Source: an uncultured Roseburia sp. (GTDB taxonomy: Bacteria > Bacillota > Clostridia > Lachnospirales > Lachnospiraceae). Taken from it: a stretch of DNA of 46,564 bases. The notes under the pieces were generated by a model. The model had not been told where the DNA came from. It saw nothing but the letters and a program-made list of their open reading frames with translations, and did not search any database. How positions within the stretch are numbered: the stretch's first letter is position 1; the number at the start of each line of letters is the position of its first letter. Where the stretch lies: contig CAMAKU010000003.1 in assembly GCA_945836255.1 (NCBI GenBank), forward strand, positions 1-46,564, given 5' to 3'. Below are positions 8,375 to 18,114 of this stretch, piece after piece. The position numbers and the translations under genes are program-made.

Positions 8375-10141
8375 TTACATACGTTCCGGTGCTTCAAATC
8401 CCAGAAGATCGATACAAATCTCCAGAACGCTTTTTGTCAATTCCAATAAGCGGATATAGCCCGCCTGTTTATCCTCATCCTCCTCTGTCATGATTTTCGT
8501 CTCATGATAGAAGCGGTTAAAAGCATTGGCCAGATCATAAATATAAGCACAGATCCGGTGCGGTGCAGATTCCTCATAAGCACCGTAGATAGCACTGTTG
8601 AACTTCGCCAATTCCAACATCAGTGCCTTCTGGCTCTCATTTGTCGCCGGCAATACCACAGCACCGTCGGCAGATTTGCCCTCGTCGTGATAGCGGTTCA
8701 AAATCGACTTCATACGCACAATCGTATAGAGGATATACGGTCCGGTATTGCCCTCAAACGACGTAAAACGATCCACATCAAAAATATAATCCTTGGATGC
8801 CTGGTTGGACAGATCACCGTACTTGATGGCAGACAATGCCACAATCCGTGCCGTCTCCTTCGCTTCGGCTTCCGGCATGGTCTTGTTCTCCATAATCTTT
8901 TCGTACATCTTCTCATTAATCTCTGCTACCAGATTTTCCAGACGCATGACACCGCCGTCTCTTGTCTTAAAAGGCTTGCCATCCTTGCCATTCATGGTAC
9001 CAAAGCCGATAAATTCCAAAGCAGTGGAATCCGGTACGATTCCGGTCTTTCTGGCGCAGCGGAATACCTGAATAAAGTGAAGTTCCTGACGCTTATCCAC
9101 CACATAGATGACCTTATCCGGGTGATAATCCTCCATACGCCATACCAGTGTTGCCAGATCCGTGGTGTCATACAAGGATGCGCCGTCGGACTTGAGAATC
9201 ATACAGGGCGGAATCTCTTTCGTATCGGTGTCTTCCTTGACATCCACCACCAATGCCCCCTCACTGACATAGGCAAATCCGTCGGCTTTCATCTTATCCA
9301 CCATGGCCGGGATGTAAGGCTGTGCGTCCGATTCCCCTTTCCACAATTCAAAAGAAACATTCAGATTCTCATAGTTTCTTTTCAAATCACTCACGGAAAC
9401 ATTCAGGATATGCCCCAGCAATGCCTGATAACCGGGATTGCCATGCTGCAATTCATAGGTGGCTGTCATGGCTTCTTCCTTATAAGCCGGGTCTTCCTTG
9501 GATTTTTTGCTGGCCGTGGGATAAATCTCCTCCAGTTCGCTGATGGTAAAAGGTGCTTCCTCGGGGTATGTCCCCTCGTAATCCGGATCGAAATAAACCA
9601 GTTGCGGCTGACGCAGACGCAGTTCCGTGATAATCAGGCCCATCTGCAAGCCCCAGTCTCCCAAATGCACATCACCAATCATGGTATCCCCCATAAATCG
9701 ACCGATGCGCTTAATACTCTCGCCAATAATGGCAGAGCGCAAATGTCCCACATGAAGCGGCTTTGCCACATTCGGCCCGCCGTAATCAATCATAATCGTC
9801 TTGGGGGTATCCACCTGATCCACGCCCATGCGCTCGTCTTGTGCCATGTGGTTGACATAGTCTGCCAGGAAGTCTCCGGAAAGGATAATATTCAAAAATC
9901 CGGGCGGGCAGGCCACAACACTTTCAAACATGGCTTGTCCCTGTAACTGTTCACAGACTTCCGTTGCAATGGCAATCGGTGCCTTTTTGTATTCTTTGGC
10001 GGCAGCCATCGCACCGTTACATTGATATTCGCAGAGATCCGGACGGTTCGACAGGGACACACGTCCATATTTCTCATCATAACCACAGCGCACAAACGCC
10101 GCCGTGACTTCCTGTCTGATTAACTCCAAGACTTCCTTCAT
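8375..10141 (-). CDS. argS: Arginyl-tRNA synthetase
   Basis: 588 aa; class I HIGH-like motif NVAKPLHVGHLRSAIIGESIKR, DALR C-terminal domain. Confidence 0.97.
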   Translation of the reverse strand: MKEVLELIRQEVTAAFVRCGYDEKYGRVSLSNRPDLCEYQCNGAMAAAKEYKKAPIAIATEVCEQLQGQAMFESVVACPPGFLNIILSGDFLADYVNHMAQDERMGVDQVDTPKTIMIDYGGPNVAKPLHVGHLRSAIIGESIKRIGRFMGDTMIGDVHLGDWGLQMGLIITELRLRQPQLVYFDPDYEGTYPEEAPFTISELEEIYPTASKKSKEDPAYKEEAMTATYELQHGNPGYQALLGHILNVSVSDLKRNYENLNVSFELWKGESDAQPYIPAMVDKMKADGFAYVSEGALVVDVKEDTDTKEIPPCMILKSDGASLYDTTDLATLVWRMEDYHPDKVIYVVDKRQELHFIQVFRCARKTGIVPDSTALEFIGFGTMNGKDGKPFKTRDGGVMRLENLVAEINEKMYEKIMENKTMPEAEAKETARIVALSAIKYGDLSNQASKDYIFDVDRFTSFEGNTGPYILYTIVRMKSILNRYHDEGKSADGAVVLPATNESQKALMLELAKFNSAIYGAYEESAPHRICAYIYDLANAFNRFYHETKIMTEEDEDKQAGYIRLLELTKSVLEICIDLLGFEAPERM

Positions 10142-10156
10142 CTTCTCTTCCTCACT

Positions 10157-10651
10157 TTATTGATTTTGTTTAAATATGGTGTGGCGGTGTTTCCACAATA
10201 CCTGTTTTAAAATCATACCCAGAACACAGACGGAAATCACTTCCCCGATTCCCACTGTCACCATCAGATACCACACCGCATCTTCCAATCCATAGACATA
10301 ACGCAGTACGAAAGGCACAATCAGTGTATTGGCCACCACCGGCGGTAACGTAAATGCAAACTTCGTCTTACGCAACAGATATGTGCCAATGGCCCCCAGC
10401 AGAGTTGCCAGACTGCCAAACACCACATCCAGTGCCATACATCCCGTCAAAATGTTGCTCAGCAGACATCCCACAAACAGACCCGGAATCGCTGCCGGTG
10501 TAAAAATGGGCAGAATCGTCAGTGCTTCTGAGATTCGCACCTGAATGGCACCATTCGCCAATCCAAAGGCGTTGATAAAATAAGTCAACACCACATAAAT
10601 AGCCGCAATCATTGCGGCCTGTGTTAATCGTAACGCATTTTGTTTTTTCAT
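10157..10651 (-). CDS. queT: QueT-family ECF transporter S component (queuosine precursor)
   Basis: Sequence MKKQNALRLTQAAMIAAIYVVLTYFINAFGLANGAIQVRISEALTILPIF...; preceded by a preQ1-type riboswitch. Confidence 0.9.
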   Translation of the reverse strand: MKKQNALRLTQAAMIAAIYVVLTYFINAFGLANGAIQVRISEALTILPIFTPAAIPGLFVGCLLSNILTGCMALDVVFGSLATLLGAIGTYLLRKTKFAFTLPPVVANTLIVPFVLRYVYGLEDAVWYLMVTVGIGEVISVCVLGMILKQVLWKHRHTIFKQNQ

Positions 10652-10661
10652 ATTCAGTTCT

Positions 10662-10701
10662 CCTTAGTTTTTTTTAATGTGTGGATGGTTTCGAACACAC
10701 A
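10662..10701 (-). ncRNA. preQ1-I riboswitch
   Basis: Minus strand TGTGTGTTCGAAACCATCCACACATTAAAAAAAACTAAGG: P1 TGTGTG/CACACA, A-rich tail, 3' end overlapping the SD of queT. Confidence 0.85.
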
Positions 10702-10754
10702 GAATAAATCCTTAAGCATTCTATCATATCTTCGACGAAATGAAAAGATGGCAT

Positions 10755-10784
10755 GCATAATTCTTCCACAAAAGGTACACGCTA
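10755..10784 (+). promoter_or_regulatory. Possible SigG/SigF-type promoter for sigG
   Basis: GCATA - 18 nt - CACGCTA, partial match to the SigG consensus GHATR-N18-CATWHTA (second element 5/7). Confidence 0.35.
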
Positions 10785-10855
10785 TAACTATACCTCCGTA
10801 CATAGAATCGCATACCGACAAGCGGTGTCATTCCAATCACCAGGAGGAAACAACC

Positions 10856-11659
10856 ATGAGCATCTATAAAGTTGAGATCTGCGGCGTCAACACATCCAAA
10901 TTGCCGCTACTGACAGAAGAGGAAAAAACAGATCTCTGGGACAAGATTAAGGCGGGCGACTCCAATGCCCGCGAGACATACATCAAAGGCAATCTCCGGC
11001 TGGTCTTAAGCGTTCTGAAACGCTTTTCCAATCATGGCGAAAATCTCGACGATCTGTTTCAGATTGGATGCATCGGTCTGATCAAATCCATAGACAATTT
11101 TGATCCCACCATGGAGGTAAAATTCTCCACCTACGCTGTGCCTATGATCATCGGCGAGATTCGGCGCTATCTGCGGGATACCTCCAGCAGTATCCGTGTC
11201 TCCCGTTCCCTTCGGGATACGGCTTACAAAGCCATCGTCACCAAAGAACGGCTTCTCCGGCAGCGCACCACGGAACCCACCATGGAAGAAATCGCAGAGG
11301 AAGCCGGCATCCCACTGGATGAGATGATTTACGCGCTGGATGCCATGCAAAGCCCCCTATCCCTGTACGACCCCATCTACAACGACGGGGGTGATACGTT
11401 ATATGTCATGGATCAGATCAGCGATAAAAAAAATAAAGAAGAGAACTGGATTGAAAGTCTCTCCTTAAACGATGCACTGGGTACCCTTCCCGACCGGGAA
11501 TCCCACATAATAAAATTGCGCTTTTTTGAGGGGAAGACACAGATGGAAGTCGCATCGGAGATACAAATCTCCCAGGCTCAGGTCTCCCGCCTCGAAAAAA
11601 ACGCATTAAAATCCATGGAAAAATATCTTACCTGCTCCACTTGTCACACAGGGCATTGA
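10856..11659 (+). CDS. sigG: RNA polymerase sporulation sigma factor SigG
   Basis: Starts MSIYKVEICGVNTSKLPLLTEEE; regions 2-4 typical (LVLSVLKRFSNHGENLDDLFQIGCIGLIKSIDNFDPTMEVKFSTYAVPMIIGEIRRYLRD); RBS AGGAGG. Confidence 0.93.
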   Translation: MSIYKVEICGVNTSKLPLLTEEEKTDLWDKIKAGDSNARETYIKGNLRLVLSVLKRFSNHGENLDDLFQIGCIGLIKSIDNFDPTMEVKFSTYAVPMIIGEIRRYLRDTSSSIRVSRSLRDTAYKAIVTKERLLRQRTTEPTMEEIAEEAGIPLDEMIYALDAMQSPLSLYDPIYNDGGDTLYVMDQISDKKNKEENWIESLSLNDALGTLPDRESHIIKLRFFEGKTQMEVASEIQISQAQVSRLEKNALKSMEKYLTCSTCHTGH

Positions 11660-13229
11660 TCTGATCGGCAAACTTGGCAAGATCCTTATTCGCCATGCCT
11701 TCACAGCCTTCGATCACATGCATCAGGCGCTCACCTGCAGCCACAAGCCGCGCAAAGACATTGGATACTGCCTTCGTGGCAGTCTTTTTCTTCTGAACCA
11801 TCACACAGCTTCCCTGTGCAATGCATTCGCCGGTAAGCAGATTAAACGTATCTCCCGAATACGGAGCCATGGCATCATACCCATAGGTCCTTTGGATATC
11901 CGCAGCAAAAGCGTCGCAGACCTGATCGTCTCCATGTACCACAAAAATCTTCGATGGTGCCTTTTTCAAGCCACCAAGCCACTCCAACAATTTATGTTTG
12001 TCTGCATGACCACTAATGCCCGGCAGATTCTCAATCCTTGCCTCCACATGAACCGTCTCGCCAAATAGTTTCACTTCCTTGGCACCGTTCAGCAGACTGA
12101 ATCCCAGCGTGCCCGGTACCTGATAACCCACAAAGAGAATCGTACATTCCGGTCGCCACAGATTATGCTTGAGATGATGACGGATACGTCCGGCCTCGCA
12201 CATACCGGAAGCGGAAATGATCACTTTCGGCTTCATATCAAAATTAATCATCTTAGATTCGTCACTGGAGACCGCCATCTTCAAGCCCGGAAAACGAATG
12301 GGATTCTTGCCTTCTGCAATCAGGCGTTTGGCTTCTTCATCGAAACATTCCGCCACATTATCGTGAAATACTGCCGTCGCCTCCACTGCAAGAGGACTAT
12401 CCATATAGACTTCAAAATCCTCCAGATCGGAGAGCATTCCTTCTTCTTTGATTCTTCGGATAAAATAAAGCATCTCCTGTGTTCTGCCCACGGAGAAGGC
12501 CGGAATGACCAGATTGCCACCGGATTGAAACGTCTGCCGCATCACATCTGCCAATGCTGTTGCAAAATCGATGGGTGCATTGTGTTCCCTGTCTCCGTAG
12601 GTTGACTCTATCAGCACATAATCCGCTTCGTCAATCAATTCCGGCTCTTTAATCAACGGCTTATTGCCCTGCCCCACATCACCGGAGAATACAATTTTGC
12701 GATCCTCGCCATCCTCATGCAGCCACACCTCGATGGAGGAAGATCCCAGTAGATGTCCTGCATCTACGAACCGCACATCAATCTCATCACAGACATGAAT
12801 CTTATCATGATAATGTACCGGCACAAAATGCTCCAGTACACCGGCAGCATCCTCCATGGTGTAGAGCGGTGTCACTTCCGCCTTACCGGCACGCCTTGCT
12901 TTACGGTTCTTCCATTCCGCTTCAAACGTCTGAATATGGGCACTGTCCTTCAGCATGATGTTACAAAGTTCTGTGGTCGCCTCGGTGGCATAAATCTGTC
13001 CCCGGAAACCATGGGCATACAAAAGCGGCAACAACCCGGAATGATCAATATGTGCATGTGTCACAAACACATAGTCAATCACCGATGCCTGCACCGGTAT
13101 CTCCTGGTTCTCATAGATATCAGCCCCCTGCTCCATACCGCAGTCAACCAGAAATTTCTTCTCTCCTACCTCCACATAATGGCAACTTCCTGTCACCTCA
13201 TGTGCAGCCCCCAAAAACTCAAGTATCAT
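11628..13229 (-). CDS. MBL-fold beta-CASP protein (RNA-processing nuclease/CPSF-like family)
   Basis: HAHIDHSG motif, SGDVGQGNKPLI, ISASGMCEAGRIRHHLKHNLW, SGHADKHKL, VHGDDQ. Confidence 0.9.
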   Translation of the reverse strand: MILEFLGAAHEVTGSCHYVEVGEKKFLVDCGMEQGADIYENQEIPVQASVIDYVFVTHAHIDHSGLLPLLYAHGFRGQIYATEATTELCNIMLKDSAHIQTFEAEWKNRKARRAGKAEVTPLYTMEDAAGVLEHFVPVHYHDKIHVCDEIDVRFVDAGHLLGSSSIEVWLHEDGEDRKIVFSGDVGQGNKPLIKEPELIDEADYVLIESTYGDREHNAPIDFATALADVMRQTFQSGGNLVIPAFSVGRTQEMLYFIRRIKEEGMLSDLEDFEVYMDSPLAVEATAVFHDNVAECFDEEAKRLIAEGKNPIRFPGLKMAVSSDESKMINFDMKPKVIISASGMCEAGRIRHHLKHNLWRPECTILFVGYQVPGTLGFSLLNGAKEVKLFGETVHVEARIENLPGISGHADKHKLLEWLGGLKKAPSKIFVVHGDDQVCDAFAADIQRTYGYDAMAPYSGDTFNLLTGECIAQGSCVMVQKKKTATKAVSNVFARLVAAGERLMHVIEGCEGMANKDLAKFADQINALCDKWSR

Positions 13230-13269
13230 ACATTGTCAACCCCTTTCGCTGCTGTATATGTATACCTTA

Positions 13270-13971
13270 TCATATGACGGTTTGTTTTGCCATCTCTTTG
13301 TTCAAACGCTTCATAATCTTTTTTTCCAGTCTGGATATGTAGGATTGGGAGATGCCCAGAAGGTCTGCCACCTGTTTCTGGGTCAATTCTTCTCCATCCT
13401 TGGAATGCAAGCCAAATCGCAGTTCCACAATCAGTTTTTCTCTTCCGTTCAGCGTCTTTAACGCCTGATGCAGAAGTTTGAGATCCGCCTGTGTTTCCAA
13501 ATCCCGATAAATCACATCTTCATCCGTCCCCAGAATGTCCGACAACAACAACTCGTTCCCATCCCAATCCACATTGAGAGGTTCATCGATGGACACCTCC
13601 AGTTTCTGCTTGCTGTTTTTCCGCAGATACATCAGTATCTCATTTTCGATACAACGGGACGCATAGGTGGCCAGTTTGATGCTCTTGGATGCATCAAACG
13701 TATTGATGGCCTTCATCAGACCAATGGTTCCGATGGAGATCAGATCCTCCGTCCCCACCTTCGTATTGTCGAATTTCTTAGCAATATACACCACCAGCCG
13801 CAGGTTATGCTCGATGAGTTTTTCCTTGGCCTCCTTATCTTTTGTCTCCCGAAACAAATCAATGTAATATTTTTCACGTTCTGCATCCAACGGCTCCGGC
13901 AGTACCTCCGCACCGCCAATATACAGCACTTCCTGATTCTGTTCTGTCAACCACTTAAATAATAACCGCAT
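13270..13971 (-). CDS. sigE: Sporulation sigma factor SigE precursor (pro-sigma-E)
   Basis: [12 protein letters not shown] near N terminus, [41 protein letters not shown], adjacent to spoIIGA. Confidence 0.95.
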   Translation of the reverse strand: MRLLFKWLTEQNQEVLYIGGAEVLPEPLDAEREKYYIDLFRETKDKEAKEKLIEHNLRLVVYIAKKFDNTKVGTEDLISIGTIGLMKAINTFDASKSIKLATYASRCIENEILMYLRKNSKQKLEVSIDEPLNVDWDGNELLLSDILGTDEDVIYRDLETQADLKLLHQALKTLNGREKLIVELRFGLHSKDGEELTQKQVADLLGISQSYISRLEKKIMKRLNKEMAKQTVI

Positions 13972-13983
13972 GATTTTCCGCTC

Positions 13984-14751
13984 CTAGCAATAGTCTTTAT
14001 GTAATATCATTTGGTATTTCTTTCCCTGAAACAGCGATGCTTTGCCGAATCCAATCATCATATCTTTCTGCCACTGCATCTGCCCTTGCTGTTTAACCAA
14101 AAATTTCTCTACCGGTATCACTTCCATGAAATCCTTTCCCGCCACCGTCTCATAAGGAATGCAGCGCAGGGTCTGCTGCGGCGTTACCCAGCGGTCTTTC
14201 CACTGGTCGGACACTACACAGACCGCCCGTCCCGTCAACGGATCCCGAAGACCATTGCCGGTATCCGCCAGTGCGACCATATGCTCCACCTGATCTGCCA
14301 CCAGAAAAGCCACCTCCCGATATGACTGCTTCCGTGTCTGACGTATCCCCTCTGCCACAACAAACAACATCAGCACCACACCGGAAATCGGCAACAGCAG
14401 ATCATAAGCCCTCGCCGGCAGCATCTGCTTGAAAAATTGCAGCACGCCTCCCAGTAGCAGATTCATCATGACACAACACAAATACCGCCGCACAAAGGCT
14501 TTGCATCCCCCATACCCGTAAGCAATGGCAAGCATACCGCCATTCACTGGCAAAAAGATGAGAAACAGATACAGCCAGAAGATTGGAACTCCTAAGAAAC
14601 AGAGGATACCGCCAACAGTGCCCGCCAACGCCGCCGTCAGAATGCGCCACCAACGTATGGGATATTTGCACCAGATTCCCAGCGCAATCAGACTGATACT
14701 ATCCAGTACAAAATTTTCCAGAAAAAGAACGTCCAGATAAACTGCATAAAT
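13984..14751 (-). CDS. spoIIGA: Sigma-E processing peptidase SpoIIGA (apparent ATT start)
   Basis: N terminus (M/I)YAVYLDVLFLENFVLDSISLIALGIWCKYP, multi-TM, protease motif ALADTGNGLRDPLTGR; directly upstream of sigE. ORF track begins only at internal TTG 14628, but the frame and homology extend to ATT at 14751 preceded by AGGAGGTGG. Confidence 0.88.
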   Translation of the reverse strand: MYAVYLDVLFLENFVLDSISLIALGIWCKYPIRWWRILTAALAGTVGGILCFLGVPIFWLYLFLIFLPVNGGMLAIAYGYGGCKAFVRRYLCCVMMNLLLGGVLQFFKQMLPARAYDLLLPISGVVLMLFVVAEGIRQTRKQSYREVAFLVADQVEHMVALADTGNGLRDPLTGRAVCVVSDQWKDRWVTPQQTLRCIPYETVAGKDFMEVIPVEKFLVKQQGQMQWQKDMMIGFGKASLFQGKKYQMILHKDYC

Positions 14752-14825
14752 AAAAAGCCACCTCCTTTGATAAAATCATTATAAGGAAGTGGCTTCATAT
14801 AAAATGTCGAAATCCAACTGCTAGA

Positions 14826-16040
14826 TTATTTTCTTGTGTTCTTCAAAAATTCAGGAATCTTGATATCTTCCTGCTTTACGCTGCTGGTAGGCTGCTGCGG
14901 CTTACTCAGTGAAGAAAAACTGTTGGGAACACTGGTCTGCGGTGCTGTCCCGGCTGGCTTCACCGGTGCTGCCGTAGAACTATGTAATCCGCTGCTAAAG
15001 CCTGTGGTAGACGGCTTTGTTGCCGTAACCGTATCTGCGTACTTCATATTGTTCAGAAGAGAACCACCAATGGATGGCTTGGCTGCCGGAGCCTCCTCCA
15101 ATCCGGTGGCAATAACCGTAATCGTCGCCTCGTCCGGCATAGACTCATCATACTTGGCACCAAAGATAATATTCACTGAATCACCTGCCAAGTCCTTGAC
15201 ATAGGTAGAAGCCGCATTGGCATCCATCAGGGAAATATCACCGGAGATATTGATAATGACATGGGTAGCGCCATTGATGGTGGTATCCAGCAACGGACTC
15301 TCCACAGCCATGCGAACTGCTTCGGTAGCCTTCTCGTCGCCCTTTGCCGTACCAATACCGATATGTGCCAGTCCCTTGTCCTTCATAACGGTCTGTACAT
15401 CTGCAAAGTCCAGATTAATCAAAGCCGGCAGATTAATCAGATCGGTAATTCCCTGTACTGCCTGCTGTAACACTTCGTCTGCCTTCTTCAATGCTTCCGG
15501 CATCGTCGTTCTGCGATCTACAATCTCAAGTAACTTGTCATTGGGAATGACAATCAGCGTATCCACATTCTCCTTCAACTTCTCAATACCGGCATTGGCA
15601 TTCACCATACGGGTCTTAGCCTCGAACTTAAATGGCTTTGTAACCACACCAACCGTAAGGATACCCTGCTCCTTAGCGATCTTGGCAACCACCGGTGCTG
15701 CTCCCGTACCGGTACCACCGCCCATACCACAGGTAACAAATACCATATCTGCTCCCTTGACATGTGCCGCAATCTCCTCAGCGGTCTCCTCGGCAGCCTT
15801 CTCGCCAATCTCCGGCTGTGCGCCTGCACCAAGCCCCTTCGTCAACTTCTCTCCAATCTGAATCAACTGGGGAGCCTTGCACAGAGCCAGTGCCTGCTTA
15901 TCGGTGTTGATGCCGATAAACTCTACGCCGGCGATATTCTCATCGATCATTCTATTAACAGCATTATTACCAGCACCGCCAACTCCGATTACAATAATCT
16001 TAGCGCTGGAATCTGCTTCATTCGTCATAATTTCAAGCAA
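14826..16040 (-). CDS. ftsZ: Cell division GTPase FtsZ
   Basis: [26 protein letters not shown] tubulin signature; TTG start at 16040 ([10 protein letters not shown]...) preceded by AAGGAGG. Confidence 0.97.
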   Translation of the reverse strand: MLEIMTNEADSSAKIIVIGVGGAGNNAVNRMIDENIAGVEFIGINTDKQALALCKAPQLIQIGEKLTKGLGAGAQPEIGEKAAEETAEEIAAHVKGADMVFVTCGMGGGTGTGAAPVVAKIAKEQGILTVGVVTKPFKFEAKTRMVNANAGIEKLKENVDTLIVIPNDKLLEIVDRRTTMPEALKKADEVLQQAVQGITDLINLPALINLDFADVQTVMKDKGLAHIGIGTAKGDEKATEAVRMAVESPLLDTTINGATHVIINISGDISLMDANAASTYVKDLAGDSVNIIFGAKYDESMPDEATITVIATGLEEAPAAKPSIGGSLLNNMKYADTVTATKPSTTGFSSGLHSSTAAPVKPAGTAPQTSVPNSFSSLSKPQQPTSSVKQEDIKIPEFLKNTRK

Positions 16041-16179
16041 GGTCTTGTCCTCCTTCTTCCTATCTAAAAAATCTATGACAGCCGCCATAAATCACATTCT
16101 ACAAACCCATATAAAATATAATATATTTTTTTATGCAATTTATCAACCTATTTTTCAAAAAATTTGAAATTTATCCACA

Positions 16180-16968
16180 TTATTCTTTGGGACGTTCAAA
16201 CACAATATCTGTGTTATCTTCCGTCCAATCTTCTAAATGTAGTATTCCGGTCTGTCCCTCCAGATACGGAAGGATGTGTGGCAGACGCATAATCTTTTCT
16301 TCCAGATAATCGCTGTCACCCACGCTGATATAGATCGTCCCATACAGCACCGTCACGTTTCCCTGCTCATCGAAGGCAAGTGCACTGACCGGCAAATTGT
16401 ATTTTTTGAGTTTTTTTAACAGACTGACCATAAAGGACAACTGCTTTTCTTCCAAACCTGCCTGCTGACCAACCTGTGCATCCTCCAACAAAACCCCTGT
16501 CACCTGAACCACATCCGGCAACACGCGCTCCGAGCATTCCACAATACAACCATCCTCATCGAAATAAGCATAGCCCCCTTCGGTCAGTGGAATGTAGCCC
16601 ACACATTTTTTCTCCGTAACGGTGATTCGGAGACTATCGTATCCGATCAGTCGAACGCTGACCTTGTCAATGAAGGGTATATCCTTTTTCGGTTTGATGG
16701 TGTTGATCAACGCTTCATAAACCGCATTGTTGGAATATTTGTCGCTTAAGACATATTCCTCCACCTGCTCATCCGTATAGATGGTATTGCCCTCCACCGT
16801 GACCGAATGAATCGTGCAAAAGACATAGATTGCCATGATGCACACAATGGCAACAATCACCACCCCAAGAAGTATATTGATGAAATAAAAACGCACATGG
16901 GAAAAGCGGCGACGTTTGCGTCGGTTCTCCCGCCCCGGCTGTTCTTCAATCGTTCTTTCTCTACTCAT
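16180..16968 (-). CDS. ftsQ: Cell division protein FtsQ/DivIB
   Basis: Single N-terminal TM, POTRA-like domain (VTVEGNTIYTDEQVEEYVLSDKYSNNAVYEALI), in dcw cluster. Confidence 0.88.
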   Translation of the reverse strand: MSRERTIEEQPGRENRRKRRRFSHVRFYFINILLGVVIVAIVCIMAIYVFCTIHSVTVEGNTIYTDEQVEEYVLSDKYSNNAVYEALINTIKPKKDIPFIDKVSVRLIGYDSLRITVTEKKCVGYIPLTEGGYAYFDEDGCIVECSERVLPDVVQVTGVLLEDAQVGQQAGLEEKQLSFMVSLLKKLKKYNLPVSALAFDEQGNVTVLYGTIYISVGDSDYLEEKIMRLPHILPYLEGQTGILHLEDWTEDNTDIVFERPKE

Positions 16969-16977
16969 ATCTTATCC

Positions 16978-18111
16978 CTACACATCTACCTGCATATCTT
17001 TGGACACACTGAGTGCAACGCCCATCTCCGCAATCAGTATCATAATGGAGGTTCCTCCATAACTGATAAACGGAAGCGTAATACCCGTATTGGGTATCGT
17101 GTTCGTCACAACGGCAATATTTAAAATCACCTGCAAAGCAATATGGGCCATGATGCCGATGACGAGATAGGATCCAAACATGTCTTTCGCTTTCGTGGCA
17201 ATCAACAGGAATCTCCACAAGAGCAAAATATACATCAAAATCACGCAGATGGCGCCGAATAGTCCCAGTTCTTCACAGATGATGGAAAAAATCATGTCAT
17301 TCTGCGCTTCCGGCACAAATCCAAGTTTTTGAATACTCTCGCCCAGTCCTTTACCAAACAGGCCCCCGGAGCCGATGGCATATAATCCCTGCAAGGTCTG
17401 GTAGCCCGAATCATAATCCTCGGGATTCAGCCAGATCTGAATACGTTCCATACGATAGGAGCCCTTGGCACCCAGCACAAACAATGCCGCCACCAGAGCC
17501 AGACCAATCACCATGAGCACGAAAGGCGCATATTTGGGACTGGACACAAAGATCATAATAAATGCAATACCTGCGATGATGATGGCCGTACTCAGGTTAT
17601 TATAGGCAACCACCAGAAAGATCGGTAAAATTGATGCGAACAGACGAATATTATACTTCAATTGCCGCATGGCCTTCGGTCGCTTGCTAATCACTGCCGC
17701 TATGTACAAAATCACCGCAATCTTAGCCAATTCCGACGGCTGAAACGAAACCGGTCCGATATAGAGCCATCGGGATGAACCATGACTGCTGGTGCCCACG
17801 AAATTCACCGCCAGACAAAGTACCGCCGCCACAATATAGCCAATACCGGCAAATTTCATAAAGATGTGATAATCCATCTTGATGCAGATATACATCAGGA
17901 TAAAGCCAAGGCATGCAGCGCCTGCCTGCTTTTTCAGGTAATATGCGGAATCGTTCATCTTTAACGTGGCATTATACGCACTGGTGCTGTAGAGCATCAC
18001 CAGTCCGAATCCCAACAGACAGATAATCATCAACAACAGCGTGTAGTCGATATATTTAATTGTCTTAGCGCGTTTTCTCTTCTTTGTGGAAGTGTTCGCT
18101 TCCTCTGCCAT
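16978..18111 (-). CDS. ftsW: FtsW/RodA/SpoVE SEDS glycosyltransferase
   Basis: GFVPEAQNDMIFSIICEELGL, NTIPNTGITLPFISYGGTSI signature. Confidence 0.95.
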   Translation of the reverse strand: MAEEANTSTKKRKRAKTIKYIDYTLLLMIICLLGFGLVMLYSTSAYNATLKMNDSAYYLKKQAGAACLGFILMYICIKMDYHIFMKFAGIGYIVAAVLCLAVNFVGTSSHGSSRWLYIGPVSFQPSELAKIAVILYIAAVISKRPKAMRQLKYNIRLFASILPIFLVVAYNNLSTAIIIAGIAFIMIFVSSPKYAPFVLMVIGLALVAALFVLGAKGSYRMERIQIWLNPEDYDSGYQTLQGLYAIGSGGLFGKGLGESIQKLGFVPEAQNDMIFSIICEELGLFGAICVILMYILLLWRFLLIATKAKDMFGSYLVIGIMAHIALQVILNIAVVTNTIPNTGITLPFISYGGTSIMILIAEMGVALSVSKDMQVDV

Positions 18112-18114
18112 CTG

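Noticed and set aside
8504-9946. 480-aa plus-strand ORF
   Set aside because: Lies fully antisense to argS; composition is typical of a shadow ORF, with no recognisable domain.
10640-10855. N-terminal extension of the SigG ORF in the ORF track
   Set aside because: Overlaps the preQ1 riboswitch on the other strand and lacks sigma homology; the ATG at 10856 has a strong RBS.
14402-14671. 89-aa minus-strand ORF overlapping spoIIGA
   Set aside because: Wrong frame; the spoIIGA frame carries the conserved N terminus and protease motif.
15217-15861. 214-aa plus-strand ORF
   Set aside because: Antisense to highly conserved ftsZ; Ser/Ala/Pro-rich shadow translation.
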